Source: an uncultured Elusimicrobia bacterium
GTDB lineage: Bacteria > Elusimicrobiota > Endomicrobiia > Endomicrobiales > Endomicrobiaceae
Direction: 5' to 3'
DNA length: 45,657 nt
NCBI GenBank assembly: GCA_937916125.1
Contig: CALGGE010000018.1
Location: 1 to 45,657, forward strand
Shown here: one piece after another, positions 1 to 7,447 of the stretch
Layout: each line of letters begins with the position of its first letter
How positions within the stretch are numbered: the stretch's first letter is position 1
The notes under the pieces: model-generated
Databases searched by the model: none
What the model was told of the DNA's origin: nothing
What the model saw: the letters and a program-made list of their open reading frames with translations, nothing else
Translations under genes and position numbers: made by a program

Positions 1-137
1 GGTTGAAGAGTTGAGAACGACAATGTACAATGTATGATGTACAATGTACAATGAACGGCAACAGGAACGACGAGATGCTTCGACAAGCTCAGCATGACAG
101 AACGACGGTTGAAGAGTTGAACGGCAACGGGAATGGG
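1..137 (+). repeat. Mosaic intergenic repeat, copy 1
   Basis: Built of modules that recur through the window: GTTGAAGA-type 8-mers, a TGTACAATG-rich block ending in GAACGGCAAC, and a block at 78-107 that is base-for-base identical to 26063-26092. Open reading continues through it into the permease gene, but the module composition shows it is repeat, not conserved protein. It begins at or before the window edge. Confidence 0.85.
11..38 (+). promoter_or_regulatory. Candidate promoter inside repeat copy 1
   Basis: TTGAGA (11-16), 16-nt spacer, TATGAT (33-38). The same geometry appears in other copies of the repeat. A transcript would start near 45, downstream of the ATG at 30, which supports 138 as the permease start. 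Inference from motifs only. Confidence 0.45.
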
Positions 138-1283
138 ATGGATTATTTTTTAAGAATAATATTAACGGAAATAAAAACAATTTTCACCAACAAATATTAT
201 ATTTTTTTGGTGTGTTTTTTTCCTTTTATTGATTTTTTATTTCTCGGCGGGATTTATTTTTACGGCAATGTTCAGAATATGCCTATAGCCGTAATAGATA
301 ACGATAACACAAAATTATCCGGAACCATTACAAGATACTTAAACACTTCTTATGCTTTTGATGTCCGTTACAAATTGTCAAATGTTGATGAATTACAAAA
401 TCTTTTTGCAAAAAACAAAATTTTTATGGGAGTTGTAATTCCTAAAGACACTCAAAAAAATGTAAAAAAATCTCTTCCTGCAAATATAAATTTTTATATT
501 GACGGTTCGAACTTCTTAACTGCTAATCTGTCTGAAATTGAAGGAGCAAACATTATAGGAACTATTAATGCCGGGTTAAAAAATACAATGATGAAAAAAA
601 GAGGCATTCAGTCCGGTCACGCCAACGCAATGACACTGCCCATAAGAAACGATACTTCAAAACTTTTTAATCCGACATATAATTACGGCTATTTTCTTAC
701 TCCGGGCTTATGGATTTCCGTATTGGGACAACTTTTGCTTATGTTCGGAACATTAACCATAGGAAAAGCTCTTGAACAGAAAGACAAAAATATAAAAAAC
801 ATTTTCTTTTTTATCTTAGGAAAACTTTTTGTTTATACGATAATATCGGTAATATATATTGAAATACTGTTTAGAATATTTTTTCCTGCATTTTTAATTC
901 CTTTCGATGGGAACACTTCAGGAGCTGTGATTTTGAGCGTACTTTTTATAATATCGACAATTTTACTGGGTATGGTAATGGCTGCGGTAACAGGCAACAG
1001 GCTTGATGCATTAAAAGGATGTTTGCTAATCGGTGCTCCCGCATTTTTAATGTCGGGATACACTTGGCCTTTAGACCAAATGCCTATACTTATACGAACA
1101 ATATCACATTTTATTCCTCTTACTTCATATTTGGAAGGGTTCAGAAAAATTTTTCAGCAGAATATGCAGATAGAATTTATTCTTCCGTTTGCAAAAACAC
1201 TTGTTTTGTTGATGATAATTTATTTTGTTTTTACTTATATATGTTTGTTTGTTAGGAAAAATTTGCGGAGCAAATTTGATTGA
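138..1283 (+). CDS. ABC-2 type exporter permease (first of pair)
   Basis: Inner-membrane permease of the ABC-2 family, of the kind that works with an ATPase and an HlyD-like periplasmic adaptor; those would lie to the left of the window. The 381-residue protein has one N-terminal membrane helix (about 19-41), a long extracytoplasmic region (about 45-190) and about five C-terminal helices, with the family-typical GYTWPLDQMP segment before the last ones. An ATG at 30 is in frame, but residues added from there are translated repeat. The start at 138 aligns with the start deduced for the paralogue downstream. The last codons and the TGA lie in a palindrome (1259-1277) and the next repeat. Substrate unknown. 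Confidence 0.8.
   Translation: MDYFLRIILTEIKTIFTNKYYIFLVCFFPFIDFLFLGGIYFYGNVQNMPIAVIDNDNTKLSGTITRYLNTSYAFDVRYKLSNVDELQNLFAKNKIFMGVVIPKDTQKNVKKSLPANINFYIDGSNFLTANLSEIEGANIIGTINAGLKNTMMKKRGIQSGHANAMTLPIRNDTSKLFNPTYNYGYFLTPGLWISVLGQLLLMFGTLTIGKALEQKDKNIKNIFFFILGKLFVYTIISVIYIEILFRIFFPAFLIPFDGNTSGAVILSVLFIISTILLGMVMAAVTGNRLDALKGCLLIGAPAFLMSGYTWPLDQMPILIRTISHFIPLTSYLEGFRKIFQQNMQIEFILPFAKTLVLLMIIYFVFTYICLFVRKNLRSKFD
1259..1277 (+). repeat. Triloop palindrome at gene end
   Basis: AAATTTGC-GGA-GCAAATTT, a perfect 8-bp stem with a 3-nt loop, coding for the last residues of the first permease and ending just before its stop. Same design as 2500-2518, which differs only in the loop. Confidence 0.75.
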
Positions 1284-1370
1284 AGAGTTGAGAACGACAA
1301 TGTACAATGTATAATGTACAATGAACGGCAACGACCAACAACTACAGTTGAAGAGTTGCAGGGTTGAAAA
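1279..1370 (+). repeat. Mosaic intergenic repeat, copy 2
   Basis: Fills the whole gap between the two permease genes. It holds the GTTGAAGA and TGTACAATG modules and the GAACGGCAAC end, then CAACAACTACAGTTGAAGAG. It supplies the stop of the upstream gene and an in-frame ATG (1321) for the downstream one. Confidence 0.85.
1288..1315 (+). promoter_or_regulatory. Candidate promoter inside repeat copy 2
   Basis: TTGAGA (1288-1293), 16-nt spacer, perfect TATAAT (1310-1315); five of six -35 bases match the sigma-70 consensus. Transcription would begin near 1322, just past the ATG at 1321, favouring the GTG at 1372 as start. Confidence 0.5.
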
Positions 1371-1371
1371 G

Positions 1372-2532
1372 GTGAAAGGTTTTATAAAAATTTTATTACG
1401 AGAAATAAAGAGAATACTTTCTTCAAAAGATTTGATTATAATATGTCTTTTGGCACCTTTTATTTATTCGTACGGATTAAGCTATATTTATCATAAACAA
1501 GTTCCAAAAGATATTAAAATATCTATCGTCGATCAGGACAATTCTTCAGTATCAAGACTTTATAACAGAATGTTGGACACCACGCCGGAACTTAATATTA
1601 ACAGTTATTATTCCTCTACACACAGTGCATACGAAGCAATATTTAAAGATGCAACAGATATTTTTTATTTTATTCCGAAGGACTTTTCCGAAAATTTAAA
1701 AAGAGGTAAAAGTACTTTTGCCTTTATCGGGGCAAATGCCAGCAATTTTATGGTTTCAAGCTCGGCAATAAAAACAATAGTTCTGACGTCGCAGTATTTA
1801 TCGGCTCAAATTCTTGTAAAAATACTGATACAACATGGAATACAAAAAAACACTGCCGTAAGTATGCAGCAGCCGATACGAACCGATTTTAAATGGATAT
1901 TTAATCCTACAAAAACTTATTCGAACTTTTTTGTTCCGTTTATTCTTTTTGCTGTTTTTCAGCAAATTTTGATTGTGGCAGTTTGCCATACTATGAGTTT
2001 GGAAACAAAAGAAAAAACTTGGAAAGATTTGTTTAAAATTTCAGAAAACAAAGTTCTGCCCGTACTTTTTGGAAAAGCAATTCCTTATGTTTTTGTTGCG
2101 TTGTTCATGGTCTGCTTATTTGTATTTCTTGTTTTCCCGTTTGCAGATATTTATAACACTTCAAAAATAAATATTTTTATTTTATCAACGATATATGCTT
2201 TTGTTATTGTCTTTTTTGCAATGGCAATATCGCATTTATTTAAAAGTCCCGTAGTATCTTTATGTGCGTTAACCTTTTACTCTATGCCGGTTTTATTGGT
2301 TTCCGGGTTTGCATGGCCGTTGTATATGCTACCCGCATATTTAAAAACAGCAAGTTATGTTTTCCCTTCAACTTATTTTATAAATACATTCAGATTTTAT
2401 TCTCTAAACGATATTTCACTATCTTATGCCACAGAGAGCATCAAAGAACTTACAATTTTCTTCCTTGTTTGCCTGATAATCAATTTTATTGTGGTTAGGA
2501 AATTTGCGAAGCAAATTTGGTTGAAGAGTTGA
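1372..2532 (+). CDS. ABC-2 type exporter permease (second of pair)
   Basis: Inner-membrane ABC-2 permease, paralogous to the one before it: both share the order helix, large extracytoplasmic domain, an NPT block (NPTYNYGYF in one, NPTKTYSNF in the other), then SG(F/Y)xWPL near the C-terminus. The two probably form a heterodimeric exporter. I chose the GTG at 1372 (386 residues) because VKGFIKILLREIK aligns with MDYFLRIILTEIK of the paralogue. The in-frame ATG at 1321 would add 17 residues translated from repeat and lies at the predicted transcription start. The C-terminus runs through a palindrome (2500-2518) and stops at a TGA in repeat copy 3. No ATPase gene is visible in the window. Confidence 0.78.
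   Translation: MKGFIKILLREIKRILSSKDLIIICLLAPFIYSYGLSYIYHKQVPKDIKISIVDQDNSSVSRLYNRMLDTTPELNINSYYSSTHSAYEAIFKDATDIFYFIPKDFSENLKRGKSTFAFIGANASNFMVSSSAIKTIVLTSQYLSAQILVKILIQHGIQKNTAVSMQQPIRTDFKWIFNPTKTYSNFFVPFILFAVFQQILIVAVCHTMSLETKEKTWKDLFKISENKVLPVLFGKAIPYVFVALFMVCLFVFLVFPFADIYNTSKINIFILSTIYAFVIVFFAMAISHLFKSPVVSLCALTFYSMPVLLVSGFAWPLYMLPAYLKTASYVFPSTYFINTFRFYSLNDISLSYATESIKELTIFFLVCLIINFIVVRKFAKQIWLKS
2500..2518 (+). repeat. Triloop palindrome at gene end
   Basis: AAATTTGC-GAA-GCAAATTT, perfect 8-bp stem. The core GCGAAGC is the heptamer known to form an unusually stable DNA mini-hairpin. It codes for the second permease's C-terminus. Confidence 0.75.
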
Positions 2533-2611
2533 AAACGACAATGTACAATGTATGATGTACGACAACAACAGTTGAAAAGTTGAACAGTTGAACGGCAACG
2601 GGAACGACGAG
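2518..2611 (+). repeat. Mosaic intergenic repeat, copy 3
   Basis: Shortened copy: GTTGAAGA units, a truncated TGTACAATG block, then GTTGAAAA/GTTGAACA units and GAACGGCAAC. TTGAAA (2529-2534), 16 nt, TATGAT (2551-2556) keeps the promoter geometry, though the next gene to the right is convergent. It includes the permease's last codons and stop. Confidence 0.8.
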
Positions 2612-2632
2612 AAAAATCGCAAGGCGATTTTT
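2612..2632. terminator. Probable bidirectional terminator, hairpin 1
   Basis: AAAAATCGC-AAG-GCGATTTTT: 9-bp perfect stem, 3-nt loop, T run on either strand. It lies between the convergent permease and pckG genes. Confidence 0.6.
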
Positions 2633-2639
2633 GAGGGAC

Positions 2640-2668
2640 AGCAACAAAAAGCGAAGCTTTTTGTTGCT
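2640..2668. terminator. Probable bidirectional terminator, hairpin 2
   Basis: A perfect 13-bp stem (AGCAACAAAAAGC and its complement) closed by a GAA triloop, core GCGAAGC. Seven bases after hairpin 1 and about 60 bp beyond the end of pckG on the other strand. Confidence 0.55.
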
Positions 2669-2729
2669 GAAATGTAATCAACTTCTGAACTTTCCTTTTA
2701 CATTATTTTCCCGCGAAACATTTTATATA

Positions 2730-4493
2730 TTAAGCAAATTTTTTCTTCAAATCTTCAAGTTGTTTCTTGAGAGCTTCGGGAAGTCTGTCGCCGAATTTTG
2801 CATAAAATTCTTCTATCAAAGGAATTTCTTTCTGCCATTCTTCTTTTGAAACGGTAAAAAGTTTTTCCAACGTTTCTTTTGATATATCAAGCCCCGACAA
2901 ATCCAAATCTTCTATCTTAGGAAACAAGCCGATTTCTTTTTCTTCCGCTTCAACTTTCCCCTCAATTCTGTCAATCATCCATTTCAATACACGGGAATTA
3001 TCTCTGAAGCCCGGCCACATAAAATTACCGTCTTCGTCTTTTCTGAACCAGTTAACCATAAATATTTTCGGTAATACTTTAGCTCTTTTTGCAAAACTCA
3101 GCCAATGCCCGAAATAATCTCCCATATTATAACCGCAGAAAGGAAGCATCGACATAGGGTCACGTCTTACGGCACCGACTTTACCTGCTGCAGCTGCCGT
3201 AGTTTCCGAACCTATAATTGATGCATCAAATACACCGTTTTCCCAACTTGTGCTTTCATATACCAAAGGAATGGTGGATTTTCTTCTTCCGCCAAAAATG
3301 ATACCTGAAATAGGCACGCCCTGCGGGTCATCAAACTCTTTTGCAAGCGTCGGGCAATTGTATGTTGAAACGGTAAATCTTGAATTTTTATGGGCTGCAA
3401 CTTCGCCGGAATTTTTATCGTATTTCTTACCGTGCCAATCAATTAAATTTTCGGGCATTTCGGAATAACCTTCCCACCATGGAGTATTATCATCCGCATT
3501 TACGGCCGTATTCGTATATAGTGTAGGAAAGAATTTATTATTTTTTAAAGTTTCAACCATTATCGGATTTGTATTCTTGCCTGTTCCGGGAGCAACGCCG
3601 AAAAAGCCCATTTCCGGATTCATTGCATATAATCTTCCGTCGGGACCGACATTTATCCAAGCAATGTCGTCGCCCAACGTCCAAACTTTATAACCTTTTA
3701 ATACGGGGTTTAACAATGCAAGGTTTGTTTTTCCGCATGCCGACGGGAAAGAGCCTAAGAAATAAGTTCTCTTACCTTGAGGATCTTCCACACCGATAAT
3801 AATCATATGTTCTGCAAGCCAACCCTCTTTATAACCTAAATAAGAACCGATTCTTAAAGAACAACATTTTTTACCGAGCAAAGCATTTCCGCCGTAGCCC
3901 GAACCGAAACTCATAACCAAGTTTTCTTGAGGAAAATGCATAATATATCTTCTTTCGGGATTAACATCTCCTATTGAATGCATACCTTTAAAAAAGTCGT
4001 CGGAATTGCCGATTTTATCTATTGCAACTTTTCCGGTTCTCGTCATAATTCTCATACTTAATGCAACATAAACGGAATCCGTAACTTCAACACAGCTTTT
4101 TGAATAAGGAGATTGGGGATTACCCATTAAGAAAGGAATAACATACATCGTTCTGCCTTTCATACAACCTTTAAAAAGTGCATTTAATTTTTCTTTTGCT
4201 TCCGTAGGATCCATCCAATTGTTATTCGGACCTGCATCTTCTTTATTCGGCAAACAAATAAATGTCAATTGTTCGGTTCTTGCAACATCATTCGGGTTTG
4301 ACCTATGCCAATATGCACCGTAAAATTCGTCCTGATTTAATTTTTCCAAAACGGGATGACCGTCAATCTGTTCCTTTTGTGCTATTTCGGTTAATTTTTT
4401 AGCTTCCTCGTCGGAACCGTCCATCCAATATACTTTGTCAGGCTGCATTAATGCAACTTGTTGTTCTACCCATTTTTGTAAAGGTGTAACCAT
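2730..4493 (-). CDS. pckG: Phosphoenolpyruvate carboxykinase (GTP)
   Basis: Interconverts oxaloacetate plus GTP with phosphoenolpyruvate, CO2 and GDP in the cytoplasm; in anaerobes it often runs toward oxaloacetate. The 587 residues match the usual size of the GTP class. Visible motifs are the P-loop GSFPSACGKTN (about 247-257, with the reactive Cys of this class), GDDIAW (about 274-279, metal site), NPEMGFFGVAPGTG (292-305) and FGGRRKSTIP. The ATG has AGGAG nine bases upstream. A repeat-borne promoter (4520-4547) places transcription start about 20 nt before the ATG, so this gene is probably expressed alone, ending at the hairpins near 2640. Confidence 0.95.
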   Translation of the reverse strand: MVTPLQKWVEQQVALMQPDKVYWMDGSDEEAKKLTEIAQKEQIDGHPVLEKLNQDEFYGAYWHRSNPNDVARTEQLTFICLPNKEDAGPNNNWMDPTEAKEKLNALFKGCMKGRTMYVIPFLMGNPQSPYSKSCVEVTDSVYVALSMRIMTRTGKVAIDKIGNSDDFFKGMHSIGDVNPERRYIMHFPQENLVMSFGSGYGGNALLGKKCCSLRIGSYLGYKEGWLAEHMIIIGVEDPQGKRTYFLGSFPSACGKTNLALLNPVLKGYKVWTLGDDIAWINVGPDGRLYAMNPEMGFFGVAPGTGKNTNPIMVETLKNNKFFPTLYTNTAVNADDNTPWWEGYSEMPENLIDWHGKKYDKNSGEVAAHKNSRFTVSTYNCPTLAKEFDDPQGVPISGIIFGGRRKSTIPLVYESTSWENGVFDASIIGSETTAAAAGKVGAVRRDPMSMLPFCGYNMGDYFGHWLSFAKRAKVLPKIFMVNWFRKDEDGNFMWPGFRDNSRVLKWMIDRIEGKVEAEEKEIGLFPKIEDLDLSGLDISKETLEKLFTVSKEEWQKEIPLIEEFYAKFGDRLPEALKKQLEDLKKKFA

Positions 4494-4519
4494 TTTTTCT
4501 TTCTCCTGATAATTCTTAT

Positions 4520-4547
4520 ATTATACATTGTTCATTGCCGTTCTAAA
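4520..4547 (-). promoter_or_regulatory. Candidate pckG promoter within repeat
   Basis: Read on the minus strand: TTTAGA (4547-4542), 16-nt spacer, perfect TATAAT (4525-4520). The -10 lies 26 bp before the pckG start and the Shine-Dalgarno AGGAG (4507-4503) fits between. The best placed of the repeat-borne promoters. Confidence 0.55.
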
Positions 4548-4688
4548 CTTTTCAACTATTCAACTGTTCAACTCTTCAACTTTTCAACTGTCGTTGTTGG
4601 TCGTTGTTGGTCGTTGTTGGTCGTTGTTGGTCGTTGTTGGTCGTTGCCGTTCATTGTACATTGTACATTATACATTGTACATTGTCGT
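4520..4688 (-). repeat. Mosaic intergenic repeat, copy 4, with two tandem arrays
   Basis: Fills the pckG-ndk gap. From the pckG side: the TGTACAATG-type block; five exact 8-mers TNTTCAAC at 4549-4588, with the variable base reading T, A, G, C, T; five perfect 10-mers TCGTTGTTGG at 4591-4640; then a second TGTACAATG block up to the ndk stop. Confidence 0.9.
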
Positions 4689-4689
4689 C

Positions 4690-5202
4690 TTAAGCCCAGA
4701 CTGTCTTTTCTTCGCTTACCGTTTCTTTTTTTGTCGGATAAACTTCTTCCGTCAATTCGTTAGGGCTAAACCACAACTGTATTTCTCTTTTCGCATCCGT
4801 GGTGTCTGAAGAACAATGAACTACATTTTCCATAGTTCCGTCCTTCGCTATTCTCCCGTATGAACCTCTTATCGTCGTAGGTTCAGCACTTTCAGGGTTT
4901 GTAGCACCGACGATTTCTCTCAACTTGGCAATTGCACTTTCTCCCTTATAAACAAAAGCAAAAACTCTGTCATAAGGAGCACCGCCGAAAGTTTTACCCT
5001 GAATATAGTCAATAACACTTTCAAAAAAAGGTTTATCTTTTAAATGTCTGTAATGCTCGCTTGCAAGCTCTCTGGAAACTTTTAAAACTTTTGAGCCTAT
5101 AATATGACATCCCGTCTGAGAAAGTTTTGTTAAAACATTTCCCGTTAAGGATTTCTTTACTCCGTCGGGTTTTATTAAAACCAATGCGTACTCGGTTGCC
5201 AT
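4690..5202 (-). CDS. ndk: Nucleoside diphosphate kinase
   Basis: Transfers the gamma-phosphate of ATP to NDPs through a phospho-histidine, balancing NTP pools. The N-terminal YALVLIKPDGV and the NVVHCSSD active-site segment (phosphorylated His at residue 129) identify the family. At 170 residues it is about 25-30 longer than the usual 140-150; an extra stretch lies around residues 68-80 (GKTFGGAPYDRV) in place of the usual short SGP turn, and the C-terminal tail is long. GGAG precedes the ATG. A hairpin sits in the leader (5248-5272). The stop abuts repeat copy 4. Confidence 0.94.
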   Translation of the reverse strand: MATEYALVLIKPDGVKKSLTGNVLTKLSQTGCHIIGSKVLKVSRELASEHYRHLKDKPFFESVIDYIQGKTFGGAPYDRVFAFVYKGESAIAKLREIVGATNPESAEPTTIRGSYGRIAKDGTMENVVHCSSDTTDAKREIQLWFSPNELTEEVYPTKKETVSEEKTVWA

Positions 5203-5247
5203 TTTTTCACTCCATTAAAATATATTTTTGTTCACTATAAAACAAAA

Positions 5248-5272
5248 GATTGCAGCTTTGATTGCTACAATC
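5248..5272 (-). other. Inverted repeat in the ndk leader
   Basis: GATTGCAGC and GCTACAATC flank a 7-nt loop, nine pairs with one wobble in one RNA orientation. It lies 46 bp upstream of the ndk ATG and could be an operator or leader hairpin. No function can be assigned. Confidence 0.3.
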
Positions 5273-5306
5273 TACAATTTATAAATAATAACAATCATCA
5301 TATTAT

Positions 5307-5327
5307 AAAAAAAACAAAGTTTTTTTT
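5307..5327. other. A8C-AAA-GT8 palindrome
   Basis: A perfect 9-bp stem with a 3-nt loop in the gap between ndk and the thioesterase gene. Terminator-like on both strands, but the stem is almost all A-T. Confidence 0.4.
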
Positions 5328-5345
5328 CAACTAAAAAATGACAAT

Positions 5346-5362
5346 AAATCGCTTCGCGATTT
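5346..5362 (-). terminator. Candidate terminator after thioesterase gene
   Basis: AAATCGC-TTC-GCGATTT, 7-bp stem, core GCGAAGC on the minus strand, 14 bp past the thioesterase stop. Same stem sequence as the hairpin at 2612-2632. Confidence 0.5.
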
Positions 5363-5375
5363 TTCCAAGCTACTG

Positions 5376-6110
5376 CTATTCTGCTCTTCTAAATCTCGTT
5401 CTTATCAGTGCGGATTCTTTTTCCCGTGTGCCGATAGAAATTAAAAATTCCGTTTCACCGTTATTTTGGATTTTTGCCGTAATAAATTTGTCTTCGATAA
5501 AAACAGATTTTTTAAAATTTATCTCCATTTCTTCAAGAATAAATTTTTCCTTAAATTCTTTCGTAAAACATTCCATTGCCCACATCGGATAAACACAATT
5601 ATTAACATGCCCGTTGCTGTCGATATCATCTTCTCTGAGCTGTATCTGTTTTTCATTTGCAGGTTGTTGTATTGCATGAATTTTCTTAAAAGACGTTTCT
5701 ACCGCTCTTTCGGGAAGGATATCGTAAGTCAGTCCGAAATCATCAAGTTTTATCGGTACGGCTTTTGTTGTGTCAATCATTGCCCATTGGCTGGAACCCG
5801 CAATCAAAACACTTCCTTTTTCGTCTTTTATTAAAAACTCCCTTGTCGCTATAAGTGCGGTTCTTCCGCACGGCCATGTTTCAAGCACTATCCCGTCAAA
5901 AATTTTCGGTAAGGAATATATTTTTATATGGTAAGCTCTTCCGACCCAAGCTAATTTATGCTGCTTATAAAAAGTATATCCTACATTTAATTTCTCGGCA
6001 TGATCATCTGCCATATCCTGCATTAAATGAAAAATACCGCTGATTTTCAGTTGTCCGTTCCTGTCACATTCGTAATTTGATATTTTATGTCGCTTTATTA
6101 ATTTATCCAT
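5376..6110 (-). CDS. Acyl-ACP thioesterase (FatA/FatB-like)
   Basis: Hydrolyses acyl-ACP to free fatty acid and ACP. The 244 residues form two hotdog domains in tandem. The first has FHLMQDMADDHAEKL (about 27-41) and the second NGHVNN, which carries the catalytic Asn/His of the plant and bacterial acyl-ACP thioesterase family. A longer reading frame exists upstream, but the ATG at 6110 has AGAGGGGA immediately before it and the preceding residues would overlap the transporter gene. It follows the NSS symporter by 19 bp and probably belongs to the cstA-like/NSS operon. Why a thioesterase travels with amino-acid or peptide transporters is not evident. Confidence 0.82.
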   Translation of the reverse strand: MDKLIKRHKISNYECDRNGQLKISGIFHLMQDMADDHAEKLNVGYTFYKQHKLAWVGRAYHIKIYSLPKIFDGIVLETWPCGRTALIATREFLIKDEKGSVLIAGSSQWAMIDTTKAVPIKLDDFGLTYDILPERAVETSFKKIHAIQQPANEKQIQLREDDIDSNGHVNNCVYPMWAMECFTKEFKEKFILEEMEINFKKSVFIEDKFITAKIQNNGETEFLISIGTREKESALIRTRFRRAE

Positions 6111-6129
6111 TTTCCCCTCTTTAAAAAAA

Positions 6130-7446
6130 TTATTTAAACATTGTCCCCGACAAAAGAAGTATAACAAGTGCTGCGGGCGTAACAAATTTCAACAAAAAAT
6201 TAAACATTGCGTAAACGGCTTTATTGTGAAATATTCTAAGGTTTCTCAATTTTACAAACCACCCCATCAAAATACAAAGTACGATGGTATTAAACGGAAG
6301 CAAAATATTGGAAGTAAGATAATCAAACAAATCAAATAAATTCTTACCGAAAATTTTAAAATTTCCCAATACTCCCATCGATAAAGATACGGGAACGGCT
6401 AAAGCCGAAATTACGATAAAAACAATTACGGATGCCGTCTTTCTCGACAAATTAAAATTTTCTATAAGTGCGGAAGTGGGAACCTCAACGATACTTATTG
6501 ACGAAGTAAACGCCGCAAAAAACAACAGCGTAAAAAACAGAACTCCCAAAATGTTGCCGAAAGGAATATGTGTAAAAATATTAGGTAATGTAATAAATGC
6601 CAAACCTGCTCCGGAATCAACATCAAGACCGACGGAAAAAACTATCGGAAAAATAACAATTCCCGCAAGAAGAGCAAAAACCGTATCAAGAATAATTATT
6701 GTATAAGCACTCTTGACGGTGCTTTCGTTCTTCTTCATATAACTGCCGTAAACCAAAATAATTCCCATACCTATACTTAAAGTGAACAAAGCCTGACCGA
6801 GTGCGGCAAGCAACATCTCGCCGTTTATCTTATTGAAGTCGGGCATAAACATAAATTTTAAACCGTCGGATGCATTCGGCAATGTTACGGAAAAAGCACA
6901 CAGAATTATTATTACCGCCAAAAACAAAGGCATCATAACTTTATTGATAAACTCTATTCCTTTGTTTACGCCTCTGTAAATAAAAAATATAACCACGGCA
7001 AGAAATATTATCGCAAGTACGCACGGAACAACGGGCGATGCAACAAAATTCGCAAAATATGTTCCGTAGTCGGAAACGGAAGCATTAACAACATTTATAT
7101 AAATATATTTGGCTATCCAACCGTCGATAACAAAATAATAAGAAGATATCAATACGGCGGTTATAATATTAAGCCAGCCGAAAATTTTTAATTTTTTATT
7201 TATTGTCGCATAAGCACCGACATTTTCTTTCTTCGTTCTTTTACCGAATGAAAGCTCGCATATCAAAGGAAGAGAACATATAAAAAATATTATAAAAAGA
7301 TATACTAACAAAAAAGCCGAACCGCCGTATTTTCCCATAATATACGGAAATCGCCAAATATTTCCCAAACCGACGGCAGAACCTACCGCAGCTAAAATGA
7401 AACCTATTTTTGTCGCCCATTCCGGGCGAAGATTTTCTTCCGACAT
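6130..7446 (-). CDS. Neurotransmitter:sodium symporter (LeuT-like)
   Basis: Sodium-driven uptake of an amino acid or related amine across the inner membrane. The 438 residues contain 11 or so helices. The first has the family hallmark GSAVGLGNIWRFPYI (about 22-36) with the unwound region that binds sodium and substrate, followed by the conserved GG and a TM2 with PLICELSFG. It starts one base after the cstA-like gene ends, with AAGGA before the ATG, so the two are surely cotranscribed. Substrate cannot be read from the sequence; bacterial members carry Leu, Ala, Tyr or Trp. Confidence 0.9.
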   Translation of the reverse strand: MSEENLRPEWATKIGFILAAVGSAVGLGNIWRFPYIMGKYGGSAFLLVYLFIIFFICSLPLICELSFGKRTKKENVGAYATINKKLKIFGWLNIITAVLISSYYFVIDGWIAKYIYINVVNASVSDYGTYFANFVASPVVPCVLAIIFLAVVIFFIYRGVNKGIEFINKVMMPLFLAVIIILCAFSVTLPNASDGLKFMFMPDFNKINGEMLLAALGQALFTLSIGMGIILVYGSYMKKNESTVKSAYTIIILDTVFALLAGIVIFPIVFSVGLDVDSGAGLAFITLPNIFTHIPFGNILGVLFFTLLFFAAFTSSISIVEVPTSALIENFNLSRKTASVIVFIVISALAVPVSLSMGVLGNFKIFGKNLFDLFDYLTSNILLPFNTIVLCILMGWFVKLRNLRIFHNKAVYAMFNFLLKFVTPAALVILLLSGTMFK

Positions 7447-7447
7447 T

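Noticed and set aside
4546..4640. CRISPR array
   Set aside because: The 8- and 10-bp units are directly abutting with no spacers, and no cas genes are present.
4528..4809. Plus-strand open frame over the pckG-ndk gap
   Set aside because: It translates the repeat and the reverse strand of ndk; low-complexity sequence with no family match.
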